Part shown: piece by piece, positions 1-12,430 of the stretch
Layout: every line of letters starts with the position of its first letter
How positions within the stretch are numbered: position 1 is the first letter of the stretch
Source of the DNA: Ophiodon elongatus
Taxonomy: Eukaryota > Chordata > Actinopteri > Perciformes > Hexagrammidae
Length of the DNA: 64,000 nt
Reading direction: 5' to 3'
Assembly (NCBI GenBank): GCA_016806645.1
Contig: JACSYO010001998.1
Coordinates: forward strand, 124,001-188,000
The notes under the pieces: model-generated
What the model was told of the DNA's origin: nothing
The model's input: only the letters and a program-made list of their open reading frames with translations
Database searches by the model: none
Program-made: the position numbers and the translations under genes

Positions 1-560
1 GCTTGAGATGACAGAGTTCAAATAGGTCAGTTGAAACGTGTATCCTGTTGTGTATTTGTTTGTTTTTGGTCCATGAAATTATAGAACAAGACGTCATTTT
101 AAGGCAACAGCTTTAAGCCAATGTATTTTCTAAATAAACTTTTGTCCTTCCAGGAAATTCAGGTTTATGCATCCTGACTACTTAGTTTGGGTTAGAAAAA
201 GATCGGGGTTGACATTAATGTGACTTACAAAGAAGTCACTTCACTACCGACTAACAAGTCATGTGACTTAACTTCTAACAGTTTTTTATTAGGGTGGTTT
301 TGAAATGTTCTACCATCATACATGATTGAAATGTTACAACAGTATACTTTTTGGTATTTTCTTAAAATTAATTAAAAAAATGTAAGTGTAAAAAGGACTA
401 TATCTCATGCATCAGTTTTTTTCCAATTACAGACCAATCAACAAAGAGAAAGACCTTCAAGAACTGTCTATAAATGTAATCACAATATCATTATATCAAT
501 ATAAACTGTATCAATTAGTCTCGCTAAACAGGTGGCCCCTGATCTGATTCTCAGGTTAAT
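1..560. other. non-coding, no gene seen
   Basis: AT-rich sequence without a convincing coding frame. Around 185-275 it has a GGTTAGAAAAAGAT-like stretch followed by TGACTTACAAAG and several AGTCA-type words. These resemble the dispersed repeat seen at 3290-3480, 45540-45690 and 57240-57420, but the match is short and decayed. Confidence 0.5.
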
Positions 561-719
561 TGACTTACGCTTGCTCATGTTCAAGCAGCAGTGATGAGAT
601 CAGATCTGACTCATGGGCAGATGAAATGCACCGTTTAATTTCTGCTTGCTATTTTTATTCCTGGAGACGAAGCCCTTGTGAAGAAGATGGTGGGCTAGAG
701 CAAGGTGAAGGTGTGATTT

Positions 720-1580
720 CCCCTCATGAAAGGGAAGGAGAGAGGAGGTTAATTAAAAGACAGAAGGGGAGATATGGCATATAGGAGGCACGGAGGGAGA
801 GGAAAGAGGTGGTAGAAGAGGAGGATAGGTGGGAGGGAGAGGAGGAGGACGAAAGGCGCTAATGAAGAGGAGGAGAAAATAATTTTCTAATTAACACTCC
901 CCCAGGTTGATCCCACTGGAATTCTCGCTTCAGACATCACGATGATTCTCTCCATCAGTCCATTCATTCCTTTTTTTTCTTCTTATTCTTTTGCATCTGG
1001 CCATCCTTTCCATTTCCTTTTCTTTCTCTCATGCTTGTATTTCCCCCCTTCTCTTTTCTCTGTCTACCCCCTTTCAAATCTTCCTTCCCATGCCCCCTTC
1101 TTCTCCTTCCTTCTCCCCTTACTCCTTCTTTTAATTATGTTATTCCTCCTTTATTCCTCCCGTAACTTTTCTTACTTGTTTTCTGTACTCTCCCTATTGC
1201 CTACCTACCTTGCCCTCCTTCCCCTTCTTCCCCAGGAGATGACGGGCTGAAGCAGGTTGTTATTAATCCAGTCTTTTCTCCCTGGGGTTTGTACAAGCAG
1301 GCTGACAGGAGGAGAGACTCCAGGAGAACGCAAACACTCTCAGCGCTGACACACCGGGGAGGAGAGGCAGAGAGAGAACAGAGAAATGTAGGAAGTCAGG
1401 AAAGGTGGATAGGAGAAAGAGAGTAAGGAATGGATTCTGACCATAAGGGAGGGAAGGAGGTGAAAGAGGGATAGATTGGTGAGCGTAAGGACAGAAGGAT
1501 AAGGTTAGAGTGAAGAATGGAGACAGAAAAGGAAAGGAGGGGCAGAACAGGTGGGGATGAAAGACAGAAAAGAGAAACCA
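720..1580. repeat. alternating polypurine/polypyrimidine tracts
   Basis: The + strand is strongly purine-rich (GGA/GAG words) at about 720-890, strongly pyrimidine-rich (CTT/TCC words) at about 945-1240, and purine-rich again at about 1300-1580. The open frames here (942-1250 and 1396-1581) encode only Ser/Leu/Pro/Phe-rich low-complexity peptides, as expected from the base bias, and are not considered genes. Mirror-type purine tracts can form triplex DNA, which is inference only. Confidence 0.7.
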
Positions 1581-2224
1581 ACCCTTTCCAACGTTGGTAC
1601 TGGATTAGCCCAAAGATTAATTAAGTTTGAGTTTTTGGTTTTCCACGGTACCTGCGCACAACGCAACTATGGTTTGATTACAACTTTAAAATGAACTATG
1701 GTTGAACCATGGTTAGATTCTTGGTTAAGGTTGGGGAAAGTTTGCGGTTATGTTTAATAAAGGCCTCCTTAATTTTTAGCCTGGCACTGAACGCCGGCAT
1801 TGACCAAAAAACCATGAGGGATAGAATCATCCAATATGGACGTGATTCTGAAGGACACAGCGCTAAGAGAAAGGGAAGGCAAGAAGAGTAGAGAGGATGA
1901 CAATTCTGACTATGAAAAGATGTCAATCGATGTTGGTAAATGGACTTGTACTTGTATAGCGCCTTTTCTTGTCTTCCGACATCTCACACACCCATTCACA
2001 GTCGCCCCCATATTGGCGCCTTCGGACATGTGTTCCTCATACAGTAGATATTGACATTAGTAATGTTGGCAACAATGTCACCTCAAAGCAAGAAAGTTCT
2101 GGCTTTAAACTGGTTGACCAGCTTGGACATTTCTCTGTGGGCTTGTTTTCAAATGTGGTCTGTTTCAATGATTTTTCTATATGCATGCTCACATATGTCT
2201 ATGTCCCCTCGCAAGCAAGCAAAG
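1581..2224. other. non-coding with a possible LINE 3' fragment
   Basis: No gene recognised. About 1940-2035 contains a TTGTATAGCGCCTTTTC-like stretch followed by CACACACCCATTCACAG. That word order is common in the 3' ends of teleost LINE copies and derived repeats. The fragment is too short to assign to a family. Confidence 0.4.
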
Positions 2225-2667
2225 CAACGGAGTTCAAGTGTGTCAGGGTCTTGTTCACAACTGAGGATAAAAGGGAGTGTGAGACAGACGGGTGGTTTGG
2301 GCATTGTACCGAAAGACTGAGATTGCAGATACACGGATGCCGAAATGAGCTTCCTACATAGGGGGCCTGGGCTCATCCTTAGAGGGTGAGGAGCTAAGAT
2401 ATTCAAAGGGAGCCTTGAGTAGAGCCGCTGCTCATCACATTTAAAGGGGTCATCTGATCAGGTTGCCTCCTGGACGTCTCCCTTGAGAGGTTTCCCCAGT
2501 ACGTCCAACTGGTAAGAGGCCCCGTGGAAGACCCAGAACACGCTGGAGGGATTATATATCTTGTCTGTTCTGGGAACGCCTTGGGGTTCCCCTCTCTGGG
2601 GAGAGAGATGACAAGAATACTCTGCTAAGCCTGATGCCGCGCTACCCAGCCCCTGATAAGGGATAAT
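2225..2667 (+). mobile_element. Rex3-like RTE LINE, 3' fragment
   Basis: This is a decayed copy of the 3' part of a Rex3-type LINE. It matches the better copy at 17491-19844 region by region: the 'GAGTTCAAGTGTGTCAGGGTCTTG' block at 2230, the 'CCGAAATGAGCTTCC' block near 2340, and the Met-Pro-Pro-Gly-Arg-Leu-Pro and Gly-Arg-Pro-Arg-type C-terminal coding block near 2465-2560. It is broken by frameshifts and by an internal deletion of the tract between the first two blocks. It ends near GATAAGGGATAATAAA, where the fuller copy ends in a GGATAAGCGGATG tail. No target duplication was found. Confidence 0.85.
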
Positions 2668-5349
2668 AAAAAAAGGTACCGGAGGAAATGGACGTGTCTA
2701 TGTGGGGTTCCACAGTCCAAAGACACAAAGGTTAGTTTTATTGGAACTTTAACGCATAGCTCACTTCTAAACCGTGGCATGACGGCATCGGACCCCCATG
2801 ACCTTTAACAGGAGAAACAGCAATAGAAGTGGAAGGATTCAGTATTGGGGTTTGAATTCAGCTAGCGTCATTTTGATGAAATTGTATATGTAACACATGG
2901 AATACAATTTTCACCGAACCAACAACTTTCAAAGCAAGGCAAAAAATATAGAACATGTAAGAAATCTTAGTATGTAAGAAAAAGCAACACAGATACAAAA
3001 CACGCAATAGGGACACACAGTATGATGCAAATGGCCTCTGAGGCTTGACGTAGTATATTCAGATTTTCTTTACTACTGCACATGGCTACTTTGTCATCAA
3101 TTAATACAAGCAGTCAGATAAATCTGCTAATGTAAAAAGCTACATTTTTTCAAGACCAGTGTACGTGTCAGCCACTTATCTTCATACAACGGTTTGTATG
3201 ATATCTTGCTGAAAGTTACTTCTTATTTTTCATGGGTCAGTTTTCCTACAAAAGTTGGACATGTGTCAATAGTGTCAGTAGTGGCTTCACAAGAAACAAC
3301 TGAGGTTTAGGCAACAATACTACGTAGGTCGGGTTTGGGAAAAGATTGTTGTTTGGGTTAAAATAACCACGGACCAATAAATCAACATTGTCTTCTCGTG
3401 TCGCATGGAGAACTAACAGCGGCCTCCTGGCTAATAGATCGCTGCATCCACCTCTTCCCGAATTACGGCGCATTATTTTTCGTAGGTTGGATGAGACCCG
3501 CTTAGTGTGAGCCACCTCAGTACATTACAAAAACAAAGGGAGCTGTAATCTCCAAATATAAGGGTTTTCACATTGTAGCTCAAAAGACAGAGCACTTCCT
3601 GAAAGCCTCTGACATTTCATAGTGCATGAATTAGCCTAACACCTAGCAGACTTTTTCTTACTCATAGCTCTTTAATTATTACTTGTTTTAAGTCAGTGCA
3701 TCTCCCAACAGAACACCACATTTTTCAGCCCAGCAATACTGAAACAGCGTATGTTGGTAGCAAGAGCAATAAGCTAGCAGACTGCAGAGTGTCGTAGTGT
3801 GTAAGGGCCGCACCCGCTGAAACACAGAGATCAGAGGAGAGCAGAGGGTGGAGAGAAACTAGCGTGACAGACAGTAAGTGACAGCAAAATGTAGTAAAGA
3901 CTTGCACTGAGCTCAAATGAAACCAAACTCCCAATTATGCTCCGCCACTGCGCCGAAAGATTCCCATCTGCGTAGCGATGCATCTTAGAATAGAGACATG
4001 CACACACGTCTAGTTTTTGCAGCCTAAGTCAAGGAACAGACAACTTTCAGACAGAAGACGTCAGAGAGGAGTGTGTTTGAGTGTTTAAAAAGTCCAAGAT
4101 GTAAGGCGAAGGGAATCACTATAACGATAGTAGACATCCATTTCTGGTCCGTGAAGTAGACTATACACCCAGTGTAGATCAAAAACTCACTATCAATTTC
4201 ATCTTTTTAGGCTGTAATTGAAAGTTTCCATGTTCTGTCATAAGTGGAGCATCATGACCTCTCAGAGCTGATGCCTGGTTAAATACCTTCCAAAACACAG
4301 TACAAAGGCCGCGGTCCAAACAAAAACTGTTCGTTCCTTTATTCATGCAGAAAGCCCATTTATTCCTAGGATGACAGAAAAATGGAGCTCTGCCAAAGCT
4401 GAGTATCGGTTAGATTGAGCTCAGAGGAAGGCTTTGGGCTTTTAAATCCATCTTTCAAAAAAAGAAAACACAGACCTGTTTTTACCTTGTCTAAGTAAAA
4501 ATATCTGTATTTATGTTGCATAACACCCGGCTAAAGCCTCTCCAGCTGAAAGGAGTGAGTGTAGCAAATATGGTTTTAAATGTCCCTGTTTTGCTCTGAC
4601 ACTTAAATAAAGGCATTTCTGTTTTGGGTGAAAGAAGCAAAGTACCTTAGTTTTCTTTCAAAATCAATTTAGATCTATCGCTCTCTGAACATCCTTCAGA
4701 TGATTTATTGTAGTATGTGTCAGAGCAGCGGTGTTATTTTACATCTGACAGCTTCGGCTCTGAATCATAATCTTCCTCCTCCTCTCCTTTGCTTTTATTT
4801 GCACATGTGGTATTTGATATTTTTAGAGCTTTCATTTTTTTGTTTTGTTTTATAATACCACTGCGGAACTCTGACCTTGGACCTCGTGACTACATGTTCC
4901 ATAGTGTTTGCGCTGGAGCTGAGCATTTGAGTCTTTTGTAAATTACAAAAATAGACTTTTAAAAATAGAATTACAAAGATTTTAGACTTGACTTGGACCT
5001 GCCCTTGTGACTTGAACTGATTACATTTTGGACTTGACTTAGGCTGTACTCCCAAATACATAAAACCAGTTTAGTTGCTTGGTTTAGTTTGGAGGGCTAC
5101 AGCTTGTTACTGATGAACTTTTCTTTGGATATAGTGTTAAGAGGATGATTCAAAAGGATTTAGTCGACCCAATGACCTCTCCTCAATCCCCACTTCCAAG
5201 TCAGAATTTCGAATTGATAAACTCTATAGGTCTTGATCACGTATGTGTCCAGAAATCTAAAAGTCCGATTTCCTGAGATGGTATACAGAGAGTAATTCCC
5301 AGTCTGAAACCTCTGGGTCTGAAAAGTGATTCCAATGCGAAAGTACCTT
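2668..5349. other. non-coding, no gene seen
   Basis: No recognisable gene across about 2.7 kb. The frames at 3246-3515 and 4795-5061 have no recognisable domains. About 3290-3480 (GTTTAGGCAACAA, then GGTTTGGGAAAAGATTG, then GGGTTAAAATAAC) is a copy of a dispersed repeat also present at 57240-57420. Confidence 0.5.
3290..3480. repeat. GTTTAGGCAACAA-type dispersed repeat, copy 1
   Basis: Ordered words GTTTAGGCAACAA, GGTTTGGGAAAAGAT and GGTTAAAATAAC occur here and, with small changes, at 57270-57400. Weaker relatives are at 45565-45640 and 185-275. Class unknown; no terminal repeats located. Confidence 0.5.
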
Positions 5350-5690
5350 AAACTTGCATTCTCTCTACTGTCCAGCAGGGGGCAACTCCTCTGGTTGCAA
5401 AAATAAGTCTGATTGAATAGAAGTCTATGAGAAAATGACTCTACTTCTCTCTTGATTTATTCCCTCAGTAAACATTGTAAACATGAGTTTATGTCTCAAT
5501 CTCTAGTTTCAAGTCTTCTTCAATACAGCATGATGTTCATTTAGTAAATTATGGTCTATTTATAGTAAAACAGACAAACAAAGGTTATACTTTAGGGTGT
5601 GACTAACTTCTGATTGACAATTTGCTACCACCGTGTTGCCCCGCCTGGGAGTTGTCTGTGTTTTTCTCAAAATGTTTATTCAGCTTTTGG
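5350..5690 (+). repeat. unclassified dispersed repeat 'family X', copy A
   Basis: About 170 bp here, from TAGAAGTCTATGAGAAAATG through GTTTACAATGTTTACTGAGG (as reverse complement) to TTTATAGTAAAACAGAC, is nearly identical to 39545-39715. The reverse complement of the same block lies at 52529-52745. The copy begins with TTGCATTCTCTCTACTG and the word CAGCAGGGGGCAACTCC, and runs on into less similar sequence after 5580. No coding capacity seen. Family name X is mine. Confidence 0.8.
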
Positions 5691-8600
5691 TTGTACTTAG
5701 CTCCACCCTCTAATAACATTTCTGGATCCAAAAAAACAAACATTATTTTGGGAGCTCATTAATGACTGAATGCCCAAGGACCTGGTTGCAGTGACCCTTA
5801 ATCAAAACGCCTCTTTTTGTCTGTTCTATACTGCCATTGATTGCCTGCCGACTCCTCACTCACTACTCTTAACCTGATACCACAGCTGAATGCACCGCCG
5901 CCTCTGAGCCACTACCCTGCAGCCAGAGACACAGTGGGGGAAAACAGTTCTCTCAGTAGACTTGACTGACATCTGCATGGATTACAAAGGGAGCGTATCT
6001 GTTGTGTGGGTCATGCGAGTGAAAAACGCATCTGATACACTTGCGGTCTAGACGGGGGGTGTTAACCAATTGTGGTTGGTATCCATTCAATCAAATATTA
6101 CAATAGTGGTTGTTGCAGACACACCTGATGGAGATCTGCACTCTCACTGAGTGATTTTGTCATCCGTCACTCGTTTTGTTTCTGTGGTTTTGTCCCACAG
6201 TTTCACATTGATTTGCTTTCATTGTAACCAGAAAAGCGGTGGTCTTTTAGGGAGAGTACTATTCACCACATTTATGTAATGTTCAAATTTTATCGTATGG
6301 TGGTAACGTAACGTAAGGTGGGAACATTCACCTGTGACAGTTTAAAAAAAATATACCAAAACTATCTTCCAATATCACATAGGACAAAGCGTCCCTGAAT
6401 GGGGTCATTTGGGATTTTTCAGTCGCACATTTATTGAAGATTAAAAAGGTTCAATTGATGGAAAGTCTTTATTTCCTCTCTTTTTAGGCACTTCTCTTCT
6501 TGTTGAGTAAGAAGGTCTCACAGCTCCTCATCTCTTCTCTCCCAAGGCTCCTCTCCGCCACTCACAAACAATAGGAAATATACAGGACAGGTTAATGGGG
6601 TTCAGTTACAGCTTGTTGCCTTATCAGCCTCCCCCCGTCCTGCTGGACACAGGGGTCTTTGGTGTGAGGAGAAGACAATAAGGAAAGACAGACGAGGGTG
6701 CGAGAGAACGAAGCCACAGGGAGAAAAAGCTTAATCACAGCTTTTTAGGCGCTCTGTCAGTCTTTCAGTCGAGTCCAAATTTAGCTTTAAGCTCAGCCCC
6801 GCGTCACACCAACTTTATTGACGAAGAATGGCTCCACATCATCCTCTGAGTGCACCTTAAAAGAAATTCCCCCTGAATTCTTTTGTTAAAAAACCCAAAC
6901 AATGAAGCCGAGCGAGCTGAGCGTGAGCCTTGAGGATGTTTCTTTGTACTGTAATTGTGGTGGGGGAGAGGTAAACGACGCAGCAAAGCAGCTCATTTGT
7001 AACTTCAAACTATGTTGTAGGAAGCCAATTTACTGCTTGGTATTATTCAGGATTGAGGACATTTAATAAGCTCCTGTAGCTTCTTAGAGGTGCAAATGAG
7101 GAGGTCCAGATTCCAAAGAAAAATGGAACACACAGGAATAATAAACTGTTTTTTTTTTTGTATGTAAATCAAATTCAATATCAAGTATCACCTGAAGGCC
7201 CCTGAAACTGTTGTGTCTAAAAATCTGTTTATTATCACACTTTAAAACACGTCTGTGAACTCAAACATTTACAGCCGCACGTGTTCCAACTGCATAGCAT
7301 GTTGTTTTTCTGTATGCGAGAAAAGCCCACATGGAGGCTTCAGTACCTGTGAAAGGGCAACAACAGAAAGGTTGCTGATCCGGTGGGGGGTTTTGGCCCG
7401 GGACCCGATTATTGACTCTATAGAGTGCTGCTGGGATGATGTACTTTTTGTAGGCAAACCCCGGATGTTAGCATCCCACTGGTTCCCTCAACATAAAGCC
7501 AACAGGATTTTTCCATTGGATTTTGGATTACTGCATTAAAAAAATGCTCTGCGGCAAAACAAATGTTTATGATGCTTACTCAGCAAGACATTCTTCAAAA
7601 ATGTATGATTTTATATTATTTTCTGAAGTGTAAATACATTCGCCAGAAGCAGACGTTTGGCTATAAACAAACTACACCATGGTTGCATCAGCGCGAGTGT
7701 GCACAGCGGGGCTGTCAAGGCGGACTTGTGTTCAGTGCAATCACATTTTAAAGTCTCATTTCGCACTTGTTAGCAAACGCCTTTTTTAAAATATTTATTT
7801 TCTTAAATTATTCTCGACTTGGGTATTCACTGACATATTTTAAATTGTAGAACAAAATGTTCCAAATCTTTTAAGCTTGTGTTAACCACCGACCTTATTT
7901 CAGGCATCCTGCAGCGCTCTATTTAGTCACCAGAAATATTAACGAACTGAACAAAGATGGAAATTGACTCCATGACTTCCATGTAAAAATGATTTGATCT
8001 ACCTCAATAATAAAATAGAATATCTTTCAGTGAGGGTCATTTAAAGAAAAGAAAAAAAGACCCTGTAATCACATGCACAAACAGACACACTACATTGGTC
8101 CCAGATGTTACCGGTCATGACAGAGAAATATTAACATGACCAGATGGAGCAGGGAGAGGAAAGAGGAGGAAGAGTGGGACGGGGGTGGGAGGGAGAGAAA
8201 AGGGAGTAGGATGGAGAGAGAGCTGGATAAGAGGTAAAAAAGAGATAAGAGGAATACAACGATAGGCCATGTAGGCGGTGAGCAAATGTTAATTCATGGC
8301 GTGTTCAGTGCCGAAGTATCTCTCACAAGAGGAGAGCGGTGCTCATTAGTGGACTTTCGGTAACAAAAGGGAAACAAGCACTCCGTGACAAAACTTTTTC
8401 ATTCCAAACAGCATGCTTTGAGAAATTGGGACAATGTTTGAGGATCAGAGAAGCTTTTCATCCTCTTATGGTTACGCCCAATTTGTAGGCTTTCCACCTC
8501 TGCGTCTCCTAAAATAGCTCCTCTGACATTCAGATTGCTTGAATTCTTCACCTGCTGTCAGTCTGAAGGTGTTGTGTTTGTGTGCACCTGCAGGACAGTG

Positions 8601-9064
8601 ACTTTGTTGTCTGGTGCTAAATGACCAAAAGCAAAAGTTTCACACTCGCTAACATTTTCAAGATATTGACAGCAATATTAATATCAATATTTTTTTATTT
8701 TTTTATATTTACATACTGGAACTGTTTCTCGATAAACAACAGCGTATCCTTGCACACAAGGACTTACGTTTGTCAAGAAATAGTTAAAAAAATAACCACT
8801 GAAAAATGAGTGGTTTCTTTGTGTGTTTTATTGTGTAGTTTGGACTCACAGATGCTACTAGACAACAGACAGCGACAGCTACCATTTCCTCTGGCAAGAC
8901 TAAAAAGCTTAAAACTGTTGACTGGGATCACAATCACAGCGCTTATGGTGTACAAATTGCACTATTTGAGAAGAATTGCACAGCCTTATTATCACGAAGC
9001 GTTTGACTGTTGGAGCGACCAGCCAACTGAGCAACACTGACATCCGTCCGTTATCTGGGGAAAT
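5691..9064. other. non-coding, no gene seen
   Basis: No gene recognised across about 3.4 kb. A purine-rich tract lies at about 8145-8260 (GGAGAGG words). The small frames (7255-7539, 7563-7751, 8621-8809) show no conserved domain. Confidence 0.5.
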
Positions 9065-9084
9065 AAAAAAAAAAAAAAAAAAAA
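9065..9084 (+). repeat. poly(A) run
   Basis: A run of about 20 A residues. It may be the tail of a retroposed sequence, but no upstream retroposon was recognised. Confidence 0.8.
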
Positions 9085-9272
9085 GAAGTGTTTTCTGACT
9101 TTTCTTTTCAACTCCAATGACAGATTCAGAGCACGAGAGAGCCGACAGGTTCTGCTGGCAGAAGAGAGACACCTGCTGAGAAGGACCACAGGGTGTGTGT
9201 GTGTTAGCTGCAAACACACGGATGTAGACGCACACTGACGGACATGCACGCAACTCTTGCACGCACACAGGA

Positions 9273-9381
<109 letters not shown>

Positions 9382-9469
9382 GCAGAGACACAATCTGACA
9401 TGCCTGAATGGATTTAGGTGTTAGCCATCAACGCCACAAGCCTTTCATCCTACTGTACTGGCAAGTTTG

Positions 9470-9495
9470 ACACACACACGCACACACACACACAC

Positions 9496-9534
<39 letters not shown>
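9470..9534. repeat. (AC)n microsatellite
   Basis: Interrupted (AC)n with CG substitutions at three places. It lies 90 bp from the previous AC tract, so the two form a compound microsatellite. Confidence 0.97.
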
Positions 9535-9537
<3 letters not shown>

Positions 9538-10828
9538 GATCTCAGGTGCTGTTTTCTAACTTTTTATCTTCCCGCCCCGTCTTCAGAACTAATTACTCTT
9601 CGTTTCGTCAGATGTGTGCGAAAGTGCTTATTCCTCCAGCCTTTAATAGAAAAACTGCTCTTCATTAGCATATTAGCGTACCACTAGCAGACAATCAGCT
9701 CCAATGGAAGTCTGCTCTTCTGATCTGTGAGAGGAAGAAGTTTCTGCTGATGGAGCACTTTGTGAGGAAAAAGAAGAAGAAGAAGAAAAAGAAAAAAAGA
9801 AATGCGAAATATTATAATTAAAGCGAGCGAGTTTGTAAAACGCACAAATCTCTGCAGCGTCTTTCTCATCCGTACGTTGCTGCTCGCTTACAGCAAAACT
9901 GTCAGAGGCCGGGATCAGTAGCCCTTGTGAGCGAAACAGAAGAGTCATTACGAGAGGAATAACAGCTGCTAAGTAGACAAAAGATGAAAGAGAAATAAAA
10001 ATCCACACGGCGGGCTCGAAGGCCCAGAGGAAGCTTTAGCACTCGGAAAAAACCACACTGCGTCGGGAATGTCTTCGGTGACGCAGAACAAAAAGGAACT
10101 GAAGTTTTTAACCCTTGTGTAACTCTCGGCCTTCGGAGGCTTTTGTAAAGAAGTGTTGGTGCCGGTGAAGTTGTTGTATTTTTGTTCCTGGTGTTTAATG
10201 AGTGTTTGTTTGTGCCTACAACATACAATCAGTTAGCTGATCCGCCCGTGTCGATTAGTGCCGAGTGGCAAACGCTGAGTAAGTCTCAATGATCATTTAT
10301 TGAAAATGCTTGAGTGTGCAGTCGACACCATAATGAGCCGTCAACATATTCTACTCAGTGGAGCATTCGGACAGTGGTAATAAAACTCCAACAGACAGCT
10401 TTGCCCGCAGCACTGCTGCTTTCGCGCGTCCATATCAGAGCTTACCTGGCGGCCCGGCTCGTGTCCCCTAATGCCTCGGACCTCGGCGGATCAGACTCCT
10501 GAAACCTACGTTTCCCCAGAGCTCAGCCTGGAGAGGGCTCACGTCCTCTGGGGTTCAAATACACTCTCGGCCCCCCGGGTCCAGCATGTTCCCGCTGGAA
10601 CCCGGTGACTAGTTTGCCACATAGCTATACCAACGACCAACCTGTCCATCAGGTCCCACCCGGTTTCCCAGCAGTCAGGTCTGACCCTGAATATTCCTGC
10701 CGAAAGTCTGAAACGTCTGGATGTCTGATCCCAAATCTACTTCTGTATTTTAGCAAAACTAAGCCTTTTTCTCAGCTTGTGTTTCAGAGCTGGTCTCTTT
10801 TTGTCTCCATCCTGCTTCCTTGCTGGCA
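9538..10828. other. non-coding, no gene seen
   Basis: No recognisable gene. A purine-rich AAG/AAGAAG run lies at 9760-9805. The frames at 9673-10008 and 9902-10228 on the - strand have no known domain. Confidence 0.5.
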
Positions 10829-10895
10829 GCTGTGGCTCAGGCGGTCGAGCGGTTCGTCTGCTAATTGGAGGATCGGCGGTTAGAGCTCCACCTTA
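10829..10895 (+). repeat. tRNA-like SINE head fragment
   Basis: The stretch GCTGTGGCTCAGGCGGTCG followed 30 bp later by GGCGGTTAGAGCTCC resembles the A-box and B-box of a tRNA-derived promoter (TRGYNNARNNGG and a degenerate GGTTCGANTCC). The usual tRNA 3' half does not fold well and the B-box C is changed to A. It is best read as the head of a tRNA-derived interspersed repeat common in teleosts rather than a functional tRNA gene. No LINE-like tail was recognised downstream. Confidence 0.5.
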
Positions 10896-12304
10896 TTACC
10901 ACTTTGCATTGGAGGCTCACTGAGATAAATAAATGTAAAACCGAAGCACCAAAGACACAATGGTGGCTGGAGATTTAAACAAAAAGACTCAAAGTCTGAA
11001 AGAGACCAGGCGAGAGCCACTTTAGAGTGGAAAATGATCATTTTGTGTTCTGTTTTTCAGACCAATAATGACATTGCTTAACATTCAAGGATACACAGGC
11101 CTCTACAGACGCCCTGAGGGGGACGGAGCGGAGAAAGAGAAAATGTTTGGTAAAATTCTCAGAGTTTTACATGCTAAAGAGGACGTGGCCCCTGCACACC
11201 AAAGGCAAGGGCAGTGACGGCTTGGGATGCACATCCACCCGCTAACATCTCTGGAAACATCTGCTGAAGAAAAATATTTTATTGATGACCGTCAAGAGTC
11301 GGTTTGGCTCAGAGATCAATACAGTCATGAGAACAGAATGAACCCAGAGCGCATATCTCCACCAAGGCTGAGGCAAACTGAGAAATGTTCTATTTTTACA
11401 CAAAAGGTTGAAACCTTTTTACTACTATACATCTGGCTCTGCACACTGAAAGACAATCATGGGACACATGCCAGATCCTTTCCATTCAAGTAAACTAATT
11501 TTTCTTCATCAATGGCCAAACTTTCCACCACATCACATTTTGTGATGTACTGCTTCAAACAAGCCGGACTACAAACTTTTGAAATGTCAAAAATAAGCAG
11601 ACATGCACACATCCAAACAACCTAAACACATAATAATAATAATCATTATAATAATAACAATAGCATGCAATTTTACAGTGCCTTTCAGGTGACTCAAGGA
11701 AACTGCAAGTAATGTAAGTAGAAAGAAATGTAGAAAGTAGTTTGTGATAGATTAGGGTCCAACAGGTGATATTAAAACATATGGATGTACAGTTCACATA
11801 CTGTATGCACGACCAGTGTGACTACAACGTAGAATAAGACAGAGCTAGACAGTTTAAATCCTCTGAGCTGGTACGGTTATCACAAACTGTAAAACCAGCG
11901 TCAGATTTGCATCTGTTGTGTCTAACTCATCCTTCATCCGTCCCTCCCCAGAGCCAATCATGAAAAGTTTGCGACAGATGCAACTTTGGTATCATTTCTA
12001 CATTTGATTGTATCATTGTCAACATAACTGATAATTAGATTTCCATCGCCCTGGGCTCCAGACATCGCTGGAGTGTTTGCTGGCAGTGTTGACTCACCAA
12101 GTGCGAGATATCAAAATCACACATTCACGACTTGGAAGTAACACGCTAACTTTTATTTACCCCTCCACATGTTGCGTACGTGACGCGAATCGACTGCTTT
12201 CTCTGCAGCCAAACTGTCGCTGGCTCAGGATCAGTCAACTGCGTGTGGGGCTTCAGAACACAACCCTGAGCAGCCGCCACACTTTGTTGTGGTTAAAAAC
12301 GTAA
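10896..12304. other. non-coding, no gene seen
   Basis: No gene recognised. A short imperfect AAT/TAATAA repeat lies at 11629-11662. The 88-residue frame at 11227-11493 has no domain that I recognise. Confidence 0.5.
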
Positions 12305-12430
12305 TTTGTCCTCATGTGTGCGGCCGGGCGCTCAATGAAGCGCCACCGGAGGCGTCTGCTTCAAACAGTGTCCCTGCACGATCCCCGCCACCACCGGGGA
12401 TATGGCAGGGGAACAAAGTGTGAAGGTGAG
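12305..12430 (+). other. CpG-rich stretch with possible exon and splice donor
   Basis: This is a locally GC- and CpG-rich segment in otherwise AT-rich DNA. An ATG at 12334 opens a frame rich in Arg and His (Met-Lys-Arg-His-Arg-Arg-Arg) that stays open to a consensus donor: GAAG followed by GTGAGT at 12428-12433. It could be a first exon of an unseen gene or alternative transcript, or a chance open stretch of about 31 codons. No partner exon was recognised, so the coding reading is weak. Confidence 0.25.

Noticed and set aside
10829..10895. A functional tRNA gene
   Set aside because: The B-box is mutated and the acceptor and T arms do not pair properly; better explained as a SINE head.
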